64,000 bases of DNA from an uncultured Mucilaginibacter sp. (GTDB taxonomy: Bacteria > Bacteroidota > Bacteroidia > Sphingobacteriales > Sphingobacteriaceae). The translations under genes were made by a program, and so were the position numbers. The notes beneath the pieces were generated by a model. The model saw only the letters and a program-made list of their open reading frames with translations. It did no database searches and was not told the DNA's origin. Where the stretch lies: positions 1 through 64,000 of the forward strand of contig CAIPFE010000019.1 of assembly GCA_903864275.1 (NCBI GenBank), given 5' to 3'. Of the stretch, positions 51,716 through 60,764 are shown piece after piece. The stretch's first letter is position 1, and every line of letters starts with the position of its first letter.

Positions 51716-52576
51716 TTATTCCTTTATTAAAGATGTGTCCTTTTTCATTTTTGTCGAATCCCCGACCGCTGTTTTTGATTGAAGGGAATCCTTTTTAACA
51801 GCGTCGTTCCTGACGCCGACGACCTGGTTGGCGTATTTAACACTGATCATTTTGTAAGTATCCCAACCCACCATTGGCAGCGCTTTTTTATAAAACACCT
51901 GCAGGTTATGAAACTTTGCATCCAATGAGTCTGCATTGCCGAGCAATATCCGGTTGTTCCCTACTCGGGGAATCAGCTCAATTTCATGATCTTTATTTAT
52001 ATAGATCTGCGCTATCTGTACGTCCCAAAGGGAATCTTTCCTTATATAATCAGCCGTTTTAAATAGCTCCGTAGCTATTGCGGTATGCAGCGTATCTATC
52101 TGGTTGGCAAAGAGTTCGTCAATATACCCGTTAGCTACCAGCACCCTTGCTGTGAAGTTTGTCGACAATGGGATCTTCAAGCCATGCTGGTCAACATAAA
52201 AATCCTGGTCAAACCGGTTAATGATGCGTAAAATGGGCTGGCGCTGGCTGATCTCGACATTTATAACACCATCCATATCAGCATAAACTTTTGCATACGC
52301 GATAAAAGCATTCCCTTTCAATTTGCTTTCCAGGTCGTGCAGGTTTATATTTTCCATCCGGCGGCCAATAAGTGCGTGCATGTGTATCTGCAAAATATTA
52401 TCCACTTCGTCCCTGTCAATAAAATACTGGTTGCCGGGTATATAAATTTTCACATCCCTGCACACCACCTCCGATTTTTTTATTTCAATAAAACTCATCA
52501 GCGCAACCAGTCCCCCCAGGCATATTGCCCAGGCAAAACTTATCAACACATATTTCCATACCCGTTTCTTAAACAT
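51716..52576 (-). CDS. ftsQ: Cell division protein FtsQ
   Basis: The 286-residue bitopic protein of the divisome has a membrane helix at about residues 10-28, then a short POTRA-like and FtsQ beta domain (GVINVEISQRQPILRI). It ends in a charged tail (TKMKKDTSLIKE). Its start overlaps the murC end by 8 bases, and ftsA follows after a single base. Sequence conservation is low as usual for FtsQ; position supports the call. Confidence 0.9.
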   Translation of the reverse strand: MFKKRVWKYVLISFAWAICLGGLVALMSFIEIKKSEVVCRDVKIYIPGNQYFIDRDEVDNILQIHMHALIGRRMENINLHDLESKLKGNAFIAYAKVYADMDGVINVEISQRQPILRIINRFDQDFYVDQHGLKIPLSTNFTARVLVANGYIDELFANQIDTLHTAIATELFKTADYIRKDSLWDVQIAQIYINKDHEIELIPRVGNNRILLGNADSLDAKFHNLQVFYKKALPMVGWDTYKMISVKYANQVVGVRNDAVKKDSLQSKTAVGDSTKMKKDTSLIKE

Positions 52577-53924
52577 CTTCCAAAGCGTGTTTTAAAGGTT
52601 GAACTAACTGGTCAATATCGCCTGCCCCGACTGTTAAAAGTAATACTGGTTTTTCGTTTTTCACCAAATCGATAGCTTCTTGTTTTCCACATCTGCGCTT
52701 ATTCCACATTTTCATCCGGTCAAGTATCATATCGGAATTCACTCCTTCAATCGGTAGCTCGCGTGCGGGGTAAATATCCAATATGATCAGTTCATCTGTC
52801 ATGTCAAGCGCTTCGGCAAAACCATAGGCAAAATCGCGCGTGCGGGTATACAAGTGCGGCTGAAAAATGGTGGTGAGCTTTACTCCCGGGTACAATTTTT
52901 TAACCGACCTGATGCAGGCCTTTAATTCTTCGGGGTGATGGGCATAATCATCAATAAATATTTGATGATCAGTTTTTATGATATACTCGAAGCGTCGTTT
53001 TACCCCTTTAAATGAAGCCAGCGCACTTTTTATCGCATCTGCCGTAACATCAAGGAGCAAAGTGGCTTCAATCGCGGCCACCGCATTTTCGATATTATGC
53101 ATGCCTGCGATACCCATTTTTATATCGGTAATATGGGCATGGCTGTTTTTAAAATCAAAATAAAAGTCGCCATTCTTAATGCTGATATTTGAAGCGTTGG
53201 CATCGGCATCGGCCTCAACAGCATAAGTAAAACCGGTTTCCAAAGGCAGGCCTTTTCTGTGGATAAGTTTCCCGCCGGGTTTTATTTGCGAAGCAAACTG
53301 TTTAAACGAATCGGTGAGATGGCTATGATCGCCATAAATATCCAGGTGATCAGCGTCCATCGAGGTAATGATGGCAACATCAGGGTAAAGTGTCAGAAAA
53401 GAGCGGTCGAATTCATCGGCTTCGACTACTACAATGTTGTTTTTGCCGTATAGTACATTACTGTGGTAATTTGAAGAAATACCCCCCAGGAATGCAGAGC
53501 AGTCCCTACCCGAATCTTTCAGGATATGGGCGATCATTGTCGATGTTGTGGTTTTGCCATGCGTACCTGCTACGGCAACGGTAAACATTCCCTTACTGAT
53601 GATACCTAGTACCTGCGAACGCTTAAATAGTTCAAAACCCTTGTTCTTGAAAAAGTTTAAGATCGACGAATCTTTCGGGATAGCCGGGGTATAAATAATA
53701 AGCGTACCAGCATCCGGCGACTGGAAACTTAAAGGTATCCATTCCTGCCGGTCATCAAAAATAACAGGTATCCCTTCACGGTGCAGTTCGTTTGTTAAGT
53801 CGGTGGATGTTTTATCGTAGCCACAAACAACGCAGCCCAAATGATGAAAATACCGGGCGAGACCACTCATGCCGATACCGCCGATACCAATCAAATAAAC
53901 CCGTTTTATGTTAGCTAATTCCAT
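52569..53924 (-). CDS. murC: UDP-N-acetylmuramate--L-alanine ligase
   Basis: The 451-residue enzyme adds L-Ala to UDP-MurNAc in the cytoplasm. It has N-terminal GIGGIGMSGLARYF, ATP-binding GTHGKTTTSTM, a EADEFDRSF segment, and DDYAHHPEELKA. The length is normal. It is translated together with ftsQ by overlap. A dialect repeat separates it from murG. Confidence 0.97.
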   Translation of the reverse strand: MELANIKRVYLIGIGGIGMSGLARYFHHLGCVVCGYDKTSTDLTNELHREGIPVIFDDRQEWIPLSFQSPDAGTLIIYTPAIPKDSSILNFFKNKGFELFKRSQVLGIISKGMFTVAVAGTHGKTTTSTMIAHILKDSGRDCSAFLGGISSNYHSNVLYGKNNIVVVEADEFDRSFLTLYPDVAIITSMDADHLDIYGDHSHLTDSFKQFASQIKPGGKLIHRKGLPLETGFTYAVEADADANASNISIKNGDFYFDFKNSHAHITDIKMGIAGMHNIENAVAAIEATLLLDVTADAIKSALASFKGVKRRFEYIIKTDHQIFIDDYAHHPEELKACIRSVKKLYPGVKLTTIFQPHLYTRTRDFAYGFAEALDMTDELIILDIYPARELPIEGVNSDMILDRMKMWNKRRCGKQEAIDLVKNEKPVLLLTVGAGDIDQLVQPLKHALEDV

Positions 53925-53960
53925 GTTTTTATTTCCTAAACCTTATTTTCTATAACCTGT

Positions 53961-53995
53961 CAGCTATGAACCATGAACCATCAACTATGGACCAT
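53961..53995. repeat. CTATGAACCATGAACC-dialect tract at the murG 3' end
   Basis: The tract fills the murG-murC gap and extends into murG: its TGA (53981-53983) is the murG stop and encodes the last residues (MVHS). Words CTATGAACC and ATGAACCATCAAC are the same dialect as at 1641-1700 and 48590-48618. Confidence 0.7.
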
Positions 53996-55138
53996 TTTCA
54001 TTACTTCTTCAGCGATAACTTCATCAGCATCCGGCATCGCCATTTTGCCAATATTATCGCTCAATTTTTTTTGTGCTTCGTTATCATTCAAAAGTTCCAG
54101 CGCCTTAGTCACCAGGTTAGCTTCTGAATCGCGGTCGGCAATGAAAACGGCCGCGTTTTCCTGCAAAAGCGCCAGGGCATTTTTGGTTTGATGATCTTCG
54201 GCCACATTGGGTGAAGGCACCAATATCACAGGTTTTTTTATCACGCATAACTCAGCAATAGTGCCGGCGCCGGACCGCGATACTATAATATCTGCCGCCG
54301 CATAAGCCAGGTCCATCCGGTTTAAAAACTCCATTATCCGGACATCGGGGTGATAGCTTTCGCCCAGCTTTTCAATTATCCCTTTATAATAAACCTTGCC
54401 CGTTTGCCAAATTATTTGCACATCGGCAGCAATTATCTTGTCCAACCCAGCCATTATGCTGTTATTTAACGTACGTGCGCCCAGGCTGCCGCCAGTAATT
54501 AGTATTGTTTTTTTAAAAGCCGACAGCTTGTACAATTCAAGTGCCTGCATATGTTTCCCGGCTATATTAACCGATTCCTTCCTGATCGGGTTACCGGTTT
54601 TAATGATGTTTTTGTAGGGGAAAAACTTCTCCATCCCATCAAAAGCAACACATATCTTTTTGGCCTTCTTACCCAGCCACTTATTGGTAATACCGGCGTA
54701 CGAATTTTGCTCCTGTATTAAATAAGGAACATTCTTCAGCGATGCCGCATATAACAATGGCCCCGAAGCATAACCGCCTACACCAACTGCAGCATCGGGT
54801 TTAAAGTCTTTTATAATTTCGAGCGCCTTTTTTACGCTCTTTATCAGTTTTACCGGGAACATCACGTTTTTCCATACCGAGTTACGCTGGATACCCTGTA
54901 TGTCCAATCCAATGATCTTATAACCCGCAGCCGGTACTTTCTCCATTTCCATGCGCCCGTTAGCGCCAACAAACAATATTTCGGTAGCTGGATCGAGCTT
55001 TTTTAAAGCGTTGGCAATAGCGATCGCAGGGAATATATGCCCCCCTGTACCGCCGCCACTGATTATAATACGCTTCCCAAGCCCCCCGACCCCCTGAAGG
55101 GGGAGTTTTTGATTGGCTATATTTTTTTGATCCTGCAT
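53981..55138 (-). CDS. murG: Undecaprenyldiphospho-muramoylpentapeptide beta-N-acetylglucosaminyltransferase
   Basis: The 385-residue enzyme makes lipid II from lipid I at the inner face of the membrane. The core starts RIIISGGGTGGHIFPAIA, and TGGSLGARTLN and SRSGAGTIAE follow. The first 21 residues (MQDQKNIANQKLPLQGVGGLG) are not part of the family core. They are encoded by a C5/G5 repeat arm, and there is no start codon between the arm and the core. The last residues are encoded by another repeat. Length is slightly above normal. Confidence 0.95.
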   Translation of the reverse strand: MQDQKNIANQKLPLQGVGGLGKRIIISGGGTGGHIFPAIAIANALKKLDPATEILFVGANGRMEMEKVPAAGYKIIGLDIQGIQRNSVWKNVMFPVKLIKSVKKALEIIKDFKPDAAVGVGGYASGPLLYAASLKNVPYLIQEQNSYAGITNKWLGKKAKKICVAFDGMEKFFPYKNIIKTGNPIRKESVNIAGKHMQALELYKLSAFKKTILITGGSLGARTLNNSIMAGLDKIIAADVQIIWQTGKVYYKGIIEKLGESYHPDVRIMEFLNRMDLAYAAADIIVSRSGAGTIAELCVIKKPVILVPSPNVAEDHQTKNALALLQENAAVFIADRDSEANLVTKALELLNDNEAQKKLSDNIGKMAMPDADEVIAEEVMKMVHS

Positions 55139-55218
55139 TTTACTTTTTATTAGTTCTCTCTTTAGGGAGGTGGGGGCTTACCTCTTTTTCATTCCCCCTT
55201 TAGGGGGTTAGGGGGCTA
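55081..55218. repeat. C5/G5 inverted-repeat element at ftsW-murG junction
   Basis: One arm (55191-55218) begins in the ftsW stop codon (TAG) and holds CCCCCTTTAGGGGG. A middle part has a degenerate copy (TCTTTAGGGAGGTGGGGG). The other arm (55081-55116, GCCCCCCGACCCCCTGAAGG) lies inside the murG frame. The murG ATG lies between the arms. Confidence 0.85.
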
Positions 55219-56365
55219 TCGCCACCTCTCTTATCTCTCCCACAATAACTTTTTTAGGTTCATCATTATCCTTGCTGACTGATAGTATGATACCAAACGC
55301 CACGCTCGTGAATAAAATTGACGTTCCCCCCATGCTTACAAACGGCAATGGGATGCCCGTTACGGGGCCAAGCCCGACCGCTACTGCCATATTGGCAAAT
55401 GCCTGGATGGTTAAACTAAAGCTTAAGCCTGCGGCCAATAAAGCGCCGAACGCTTTTGGCGCCTTCGTTACAATTTTTATACAGCGGTATAGCAAAAACA
55501 AATAAATTCCTATTAAAACAACACCTCCAAACAGGCCGTATTCCTCGACAATAATGGCATAAATTTCATCAGAGTAGGCCTCGGGCAAATAATTTATTTC
55601 ATCACTTTTGCCTACACCTTTACCGAATATTCCGCCAGTAGCAATCGCTATTTTTGCGTGATCGGACTGGAATGACTTATCGGGATTGGCCATTTCGGGA
55701 TGCATAAACGAATGGATCCTTGAAACATAGGTTTTATGGCGGGGCCCTAAAAATACTACCCCGGCCAATAGTATCCCGCCTGCAAGGCACGTGATCGCAA
55801 TTTGCTTTATGCTGATACGCCCTATGATCAGCAGCAAAATGCTCACCCCGAACAACATAAGGGCAGTTGAAAGATTTGCCAGCGCTATTAAAATAAAAAC
55901 CAGGCAAACCGCCCCCATTATAGGGATGAATGACTGCTTTACATCCTTGATATTTTCCTGCTTGAGCGACAGCGTTCGTGCCAGGTAAGTGATCAGTGCA
56001 AGCTTGGCCAGGTCAGAGGTCTGGAAGCTTAACCCTGTACCCGGAATAGCGATCCACCTGCTGGCATCATTCACATGGCTTCCGAAAACCAGCGTGTAAA
56101 CTAAAAGCGGCAGGGTAATGATCATTAATAATTTTGATATGCCGCGGTAATACCGGTAATCGAGCTTGTGCGATATGTACATTAATGCAATGCCACCGAT
56201 GATCATAGCGAGGTGTTTCATTAAAATAGATTCGGCGCCTACCCCACGCTTATATGCAAGCGTACCAATGGCGCTGTAAACAGCCAGTAAGGAAATAGCC
56301 GATAGCAATATAACGATCAGCCATATCCAACGGTCCCCTCTTGTATTACTTAGTATTCTATTCAT
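55208..56365 (-). CDS. ftsW: Lipid II polymerase / division protein FtsW
   Basis: The 385-residue SEDS-family membrane protein has about ten helices and makes septal glycan. It shows the SEDS traits PDKSFQSDHAKIAIATGG, EEYGLFGG and GPVTGIPLPFVSMGGTS. Its ATG at 56365 comes 3 bases after the arm of the upstream repeat. The stop TAG is the first codon of the next repeat element. Length is normal. Confidence 0.96.
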   Translation of the reverse strand: MNRILSNTRGDRWIWLIVILLSAISLLAVYSAIGTLAYKRGVGAESILMKHLAMIIGGIALMYISHKLDYRYYRGISKLLMIITLPLLVYTLVFGSHVNDASRWIAIPGTGLSFQTSDLAKLALITYLARTLSLKQENIKDVKQSFIPIMGAVCLVFILIALANLSTALMLFGVSILLLIIGRISIKQIAITCLAGGILLAGVVFLGPRHKTYVSRIHSFMHPEMANPDKSFQSDHAKIAIATGGIFGKGVGKSDEINYLPEAYSDEIYAIIVEEYGLFGGVVLIGIYLFLLYRCIKIVTKAPKAFGALLAAGLSFSLTIQAFANMAVAVGLGPVTGIPLPFVSMGGTSILFTSVAFGIILSVSKDNDEPKKVIVGEIREVAIAP

Positions 56366-56367
56366 AA

Positions 56368-56455
56368 GTCCCCAACCCCTAAAGGGGAGTTTTTTGTGAT
56401 TATTTTTTATTTGTAGCCCAATTTACTTTCCCCTTTAGGGGTCAGGGGGCTTATA
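56368..56455. repeat. C4-5/G4-5 inverted-repeat element at murD-ftsW junction
   Basis: Right arm (56427-56453) TTTCCCCTTTAGGGG, then a GGGGGCTTA end whose TAA is the murD stop. Left arm (56368-56396) CCCCAACCCCTAAAGGGG directly precedes the ftsW ATG. The spacer between arms is AT-rich. Confidence 0.8.
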
Positions 56456-57842
56456 GTTCCCTCACCGCTTGTTTAAACTGCCGCCCACGATCTTCGTAGT
56501 TTTTAAAAAGATCGAAGCTCGCGCATGCCGGCGAAAGTAATACAGTATCGCCTTTTGTTGCCAGGTGATACGCTACCTGCACAGCTTCCTGGGCAGAATA
56601 TGTATTTACAATTACGTCCACATCCTCGTCGAAGGCGTCGTGGATACGTTTGTTATCCTTGCCCAAACAAACTATGGCCTTTACTTTCTGCTTCACCAGG
56701 CCTTTGAGAATATTATAATCGTTCCCTTTATCTACCCCGCCAAGTATTAATATCACGTCGGTCGTCATGCTTTCAAGGGCGTACCATGTTGAATTCACAT
56801 TGGTCGCCTTTGAATCATTGATGAAGCTGATACCGGATATTTTACCAACCGACTCAAGCCTATGCTCAATGTTTTTGAAGTTGCTCATGCTCTCCCTAAT
56901 CAAAGGGTTGCGTATTTCAAGGTATGTAGCCACGTTACCCGAAGCCATCGAGTTGTAAAGATTGTGCTTACCCTGCAGGGCCAGTTCTGTTATTGACATC
57001 TGAAAATGTTGTTGGTGTATGTTTATAATCATATTGTTTTGGTCGAGATATGCTCCCGGTTCAACTCTCTTTTGAATAGAAAAGGGCAATTGCTGTGCAG
57101 CAAAGCTCCGGCCCGACATTCCTTTTATCGTCTCAGGGTCGTCCGCACAGTAAATAAAAACATCGTTCGCCGTTTGATTTTGCGTGATGCGGAATTTGGA
57201 GGCTACGTAGTTTTCAAATTTATAATCGTACCTGTCTAAATGATCGGGGGTTATATTTAACAGTACGGCTATGTCTACTTTAAAGCGGTACATATCGTCG
57301 AGCATAAAACTGCTTATCTCCAGTACATACAGGTCAAATTTTTCGGTCGCAACCTGGTATGCAAAGCTTTTACCGATATTACCTGCAAGGCCAACATTTA
57401 ACCCCGCATTTTTCAGGATATGATAAGTAAGGCTGGTGGTAGTGGTTTTACCGTTGGAGCCAGTAATGCCGATTATTTTGGCATCGGTATATCGTCCTGC
57501 AAATTCGATCTCGGATATAACCGGGATATTTTTTTCTTTAATCTTTTTAACTATTGGCGCTTTATCCGGGATACCGGGGCTTTTAATTACTTCAACTGCG
57601 CCCAAAATATCGTCTTCAGTATGCTGATTTTCTTCGAAACGTATATTCCAATCCTGTAATTGCTTTTTATAACTTTCCGCGATAGCCGCAAAATCCGAAA
57701 CAAAAACATCATAGCCCTGCCTCTGGGCAAGAAATGCCGCGCCGACCCCGCTTTCGCCTGCACCAAGAATAGCAATAAGCCCAGGCCCCCCAGCCCCCTG
57801 AAGGGGGAGTTTTTGATTGGATATGGTTGTATTCTCGCTCAT
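56451..57842 (-). CDS. murD: UDP-N-acetylmuramoylalanine--D-glutamate ligase
   Basis: The 463-residue enzyme adds D-Glu in the cytoplasm. The core begins LIAILGAGESGVGAAFLA and has GSNGKTTTTSL. The first 21 residues (MSENTTISNQKLPLQGAGGPG) are encoded by a C5/G5 repeat arm in the same phase as in murG, giving the shared peptide NQKLPLQG. No start codon lies between the arm and the core. The stop TAA abuts the next element. Confidence 0.95.
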   Translation of the reverse strand: MSENTTISNQKLPLQGAGGPGLIAILGAGESGVGAAFLAQRQGYDVFVSDFAAIAESYKKQLQDWNIRFEENQHTEDDILGAVEVIKSPGIPDKAPIVKKIKEKNIPVISEIEFAGRYTDAKIIGITGSNGKTTTTSLTYHILKNAGLNVGLAGNIGKSFAYQVATEKFDLYVLEISSFMLDDMYRFKVDIAVLLNITPDHLDRYDYKFENYVASKFRITQNQTANDVFIYCADDPETIKGMSGRSFAAQQLPFSIQKRVEPGAYLDQNNMIINIHQQHFQMSITELALQGKHNLYNSMASGNVATYLEIRNPLIRESMSNFKNIEHRLESVGKISGISFINDSKATNVNSTWYALESMTTDVILILGGVDKGNDYNILKGLVKQKVKAIVCLGKDNKRIHDAFDEDVDVIVNTYSAQEAVQVAYHLATKGDTVLLSPACASFDLFKNYEDRGRQFKQAVREL

Positions 57843-57924
57843 TTAATCTTGTTCCTTTATTCTTTACTTCTTCCTTTCGCCCTGCCCCATCTTAACTTCC
57901 CCTTTAGGGGGTCGGGGGGCTAAC
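57784..57924. repeat. C5/G5 inverted-repeat element at mraY-murD junction
   Basis: One end (57895-57924) with CCCCTTTAGGGG and GGGGGGCTA supplies the mraY stop TAG. The other arm (57784-57820, GGCCCCCCAGCCCCCTGAAG) is inside murD. The murD ATG (57842) is in the spacer between the arms. Confidence 0.85.
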
Positions 57925-59176
57925 GGAGCTTCAACGTTACAAATGTTACTATTGCCAGCAGGATACCGATGATCCAAAACCGCGTTACGATCTTTGCTTC
58001 ATGAAACCCTTTTTTCTGGTAATGATGATGTAATGGCGCCATCAGGAAAACCCTCCTACCCGTTCCGAACCGGTTTCGTGTGTATTTGAACCACGAGACC
58101 TGGACAATAACCGACAGGTTTTCGACCAGGAATATCCCGCATAAAAGCGGAACCATTAATTCTTTTCGTATCATAATGGCAAAAACGGCAATAATACCGC
58201 CTATAGCCAAACTGCCGGTATCACCCATGAACACCTGGGCGGGGAATGAATTATACCATAAAAAGCCAACACAGGCACCTACAAAAGCTCCGGCAAAAAT
58301 CACAAGCTCCCCGGAATTCGGGATGTACATAATATTGAGGTAGTCGGCTATAACTGTATTGCCGGATACATAAGCCAGGATTGCCAGCGTAATACCAATT
58401 ATGGCTGATGTACCCGTGGCGAGCCCATCGATTCCATCGGTTATATTAGCCCCATTTGATACCGCCGTAATAATTATAATAACAAAGAACATGAATACCA
58501 GCAGTGAGTAACGCTCGTAACCCGGACCCAGGAACTTGAGCACTTTCGCATAATCAAATTCGTTGTTCTTGTAAAAAGGCATAGTCGTTTTTGTTGAACG
58601 TATATCCTGGGTGTAAACCGGCATGTTGCCGCGCATATGAAAATTTACAGGTACATCGGCCAATTGCTGCGATTTTACTTCCGGCAATTTTACTTCTTGC
58701 CGTATAATGATATCCTTGTTTGAATACATGGTAAAACCAATGAACAAAGCCAGACCCACCTGCCCTGTAATTTTGAACCTTCCGGCTAAGCCTTCCTTGT
58801 TTTTCTTGAAGACTTTTATGTAATCGTCCAGGAATCCGATCCCGCCCAACCATACCGTCGTAACCAGCATCATGATCACATAAATATTATCCAGCTTGGC
58901 AAATAACAGTGTTGGTATTAAAATGCCCAGTATAATAATGATGCCGCCCATGGTTGGGGTGCCCGATTTTTGCATCTGGCCTTCCAAACCTAGATTCCTT
59001 ACTGTTTCGCCAACTTGTTTAAAACGTAAATAATCTATCAGCCTCCGGCCGTATACGGTTGTTACCAACAGCGAAGTAATAACTGCCATGGCCATGCGGA
59101 ACGTGATATATTGAAATACCCCCGCACCCGGAATATTGTAGTTTTTATTTAAATAATTGAACAGGTAGTAAAGCAT
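57920..59176 (-). CDS. mraY: Phospho-N-acetylmuramoyl-pentapeptide-transferase
   Basis: The 418-residue membrane enzyme makes lipid I from UDP-MurNAc-pentapeptide and undecaprenyl phosphate. It has about ten helices, with the conserved [38 protein letters not shown] and [10 protein letters not shown] motifs. A longer-than-usual loop after the fourth helix (residues about 155-215) is common in Bacteroidota. The stop TAG is supplied by a C5/G5 element. Confidence 0.97.
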   Translation of the reverse strand: MLYYLFNYLNKNYNIPGAGVFQYITFRMAMAVITSLLVTTVYGRRLIDYLRFKQVGETVRNLGLEGQMQKSGTPTMGGIIIILGILIPTLLFAKLDNIYVIMMLVTTVWLGGIGFLDDYIKVFKKNKEGLAGRFKITGQVGLALFIGFTMYSNKDIIIRQEVKLPEVKSQQLADVPVNFHMRGNMPVYTQDIRSTKTTMPFYKNNEFDYAKVLKFLGPGYERYSLLVFMFFVIIIITAVSNGANITDGIDGLATGTSAIIGITLAILAYVSGNTVIADYLNIMYIPNSGELVIFAGAFVGACVGFLWYNSFPAQVFMGDTGSLAIGGIIAVFAIMIRKELMVPLLCGIFLVENLSVIVQVSWFKYTRNRFGTGRRVFLMAPLHHHYQKKGFHEAKIVTRFWIIGILLAIVTFVTLKLR

Positions 59177-59205
59177 TATTTCTTATGATTTCACCGATTG
59201 TTTTA

Positions 59206-59299
59206 GTCCATGGACCATAGTCGATAGTCCATAGCCTTTCTCTTACATTATTTTTTATTTCACTGACAGTTTTTTACCATGGTCCATGGACTATGGTCT
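59206..59299. repeat. Self-complementary CATGGACC-dialect repeat at murE-mraY junction
   Basis: The arm 59206-59235 (GTCCATGGACCATAGTCGAT) pairs with the arm 59276-59299 (ACCATGGTCCATGGACTATG) in the gap of 127 bases where other bacteria have murF. No ORF is present. Confidence 0.75.
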
Positions 59300-59303
59300 A
59301 TTT

Positions 59304-60764
59304 CTAATTCAGGTATTTAAATTGTTCTGTTAACTCTTCCATATCATCGAAATGGTTCTTCACCCCATTTATTTCCTGGTATTTTTCGTGGCCTTTGCCG
59401 GCTATCAATACAATATCCCCCGGCAGGGCAAGCATACACGCGGTTTTGATGGCTTCGCGCCTGTCGACGATGCTTACGGTATGCCTTTTAAAAGCCGGGT
59501 CAACCCCTTCTTCCATTTCTTTAATGATCTGCGCCGGATCTTCACTGCGGGGGTTATCCGAAGTAAAAATTACTTTGTCGCTCCACTCACAGGCGGTTTT
59601 TGCCATTATAGGGCGTTTGGTTTTATCCCTGTCGCCGCCGCAGCCGATCACCGTGATCACTTTTTCGTTCCCCTTGCGGATATCATGAATGGTGCTTAAA
59701 ATGTTTTGAACTGCATCAGGCGAGTGGGCATAGTCAACAATGCCAATAATTTTGTTTGGCGCAACCAGATATTCAAACCGGCCCCTTGCACCTGTTAACT
59801 TGCTCAGGCTGGTTAGTATTTTAGTTTTGTCCTGTTCAAGCAGCATAGCGGAGGCGTACACCGCCAATAAATTATAGGCATTAAATGTACCTACCATTTT
59901 AAACCAAACTTCTTCGCCATCTATCTGTAAATGCAAGCCTTCAAACTGGTTCTCCAAAATGCGGGCCTTGTAATCGGCCATGCTTTTAAGCCCGTAGGTT
60001 TTTTTATGGGCTTTTGTATTTTGCAGCATTACACTGCCGTTTTTATCATCGCCATTAGTTAAGGCGAAGGCATTGGCCGGCAGGCCGTCAAAAAATGCTT
60101 TTTTGGCCTTCAGGTAGCTTTCAAATGTCTTATGGTAATCTAAATGGTCGTGGGTAAGATTAGAGAATATGCCCCCCGAAAATTTCAATCCGCCAATACG
60201 GTGCTGGGCTATTGCATGCGAGCTCACTTCCATAAAGCAGTAATCGCAGCCTTGCTCCACCATTTCGCTCATCAGCCGGTTCAGTTCAACAGGGTCGGGC
60301 GTAGTGTGCGTAGCCTGTACCACTTCGCCATTTATTTGATTTTCGACGGTCGACAACAAGCCGCATTTATAACCAAGATCGCGGAATAGTTTATAAAGCA
60401 AAGTGGCAATGGTTGTTTTACCATTAGTACCCGTTACACCAACCAGTTTTAATTTACCAGAAGGGTTTCCGTAAAAATTAGCCGATACTATCCCCAAAGC
60501 AACGGAGGAATCAGCGACCATTAAAAAATCCACCTCACCTGTAACACGGGAGGGTAACTCTTCACAGATCACAGCAACAGCCCCATCGTCAACGGCCTGT
60601 AAAATATAATCGTGGCCATCGGCCAATGTGCCTTTTACCGCCACAAATAACGATCCGGGTATTACCTTCCGCGAGTCAAAAACAACGGCTGATATTTCTA
60701 TATCAGCGCTGCCCTGAAGTTCAGTGAATGCAAGCCCCTCTATTATGTCGCTCAAGTACATCAT
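59304..60764 (-). CDS. murE: UDP-MurNAc-tripeptide synthetase (meso-DAP-adding)
   Basis: The 486-residue enzyme adds the third amino acid to UDP-MurNAc-dipeptide. It has GTNGKTTIATL and EVSSHAIAQHR. TSDNPRSEDP holds the DNPR motif, which marks meso-diaminopimelate specificity. The presence of dapA in the window is consistent. Its start overlaps the ftsI end by 4 bases. A dialect repeat follows, before mraY. Confidence 0.96.
   Translation of the reverse strand: MMYLSDIIEGLAFTELQGSADIEISAVVFDSRKVIPGSLFVAVKGTLADGHDYILQAVDDGAVAVICEELPSRVTGEVDFLMVADSSVALGIVSANFYGNPSGKLKLVGVTGTNGKTTIATLLYKLFRDLGYKCGLLSTVENQINGEVVQATHTTPDPVELNRLMSEMVEQGCDYCFMEVSSHAIAQHRIGGLKFSGGIFSNLTHDHLDYHKTFESYLKAKKAFFDGLPANAFALTNGDDKNGSVMLQNTKAHKKTYGLKSMADYKARILENQFEGLHLQIDGEEVWFKMVGTFNAYNLLAVYASAMLLEQDKTKILTSLSKLTGARGRFEYLVAPNKIIGIVDYAHSPDAVQNILSTIHDIRKGNEKVITVIGCGGDRDKTKRPIMAKTACEWSDKVIFTSDNPRSEDPAQIIKEMEEGVDPAFKRHTVSIVDRREAIKTACMLALPGDIVLIAGKGHEKYQEINGVKNHFDDMEELTEQFKYLN

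Noticed and set aside
59177-59303. Missing murF and ddl as a novelty
   Set aside because: Bacteroidota often have murF and ddl outside this cluster; the gap holds only a dialect repeat.
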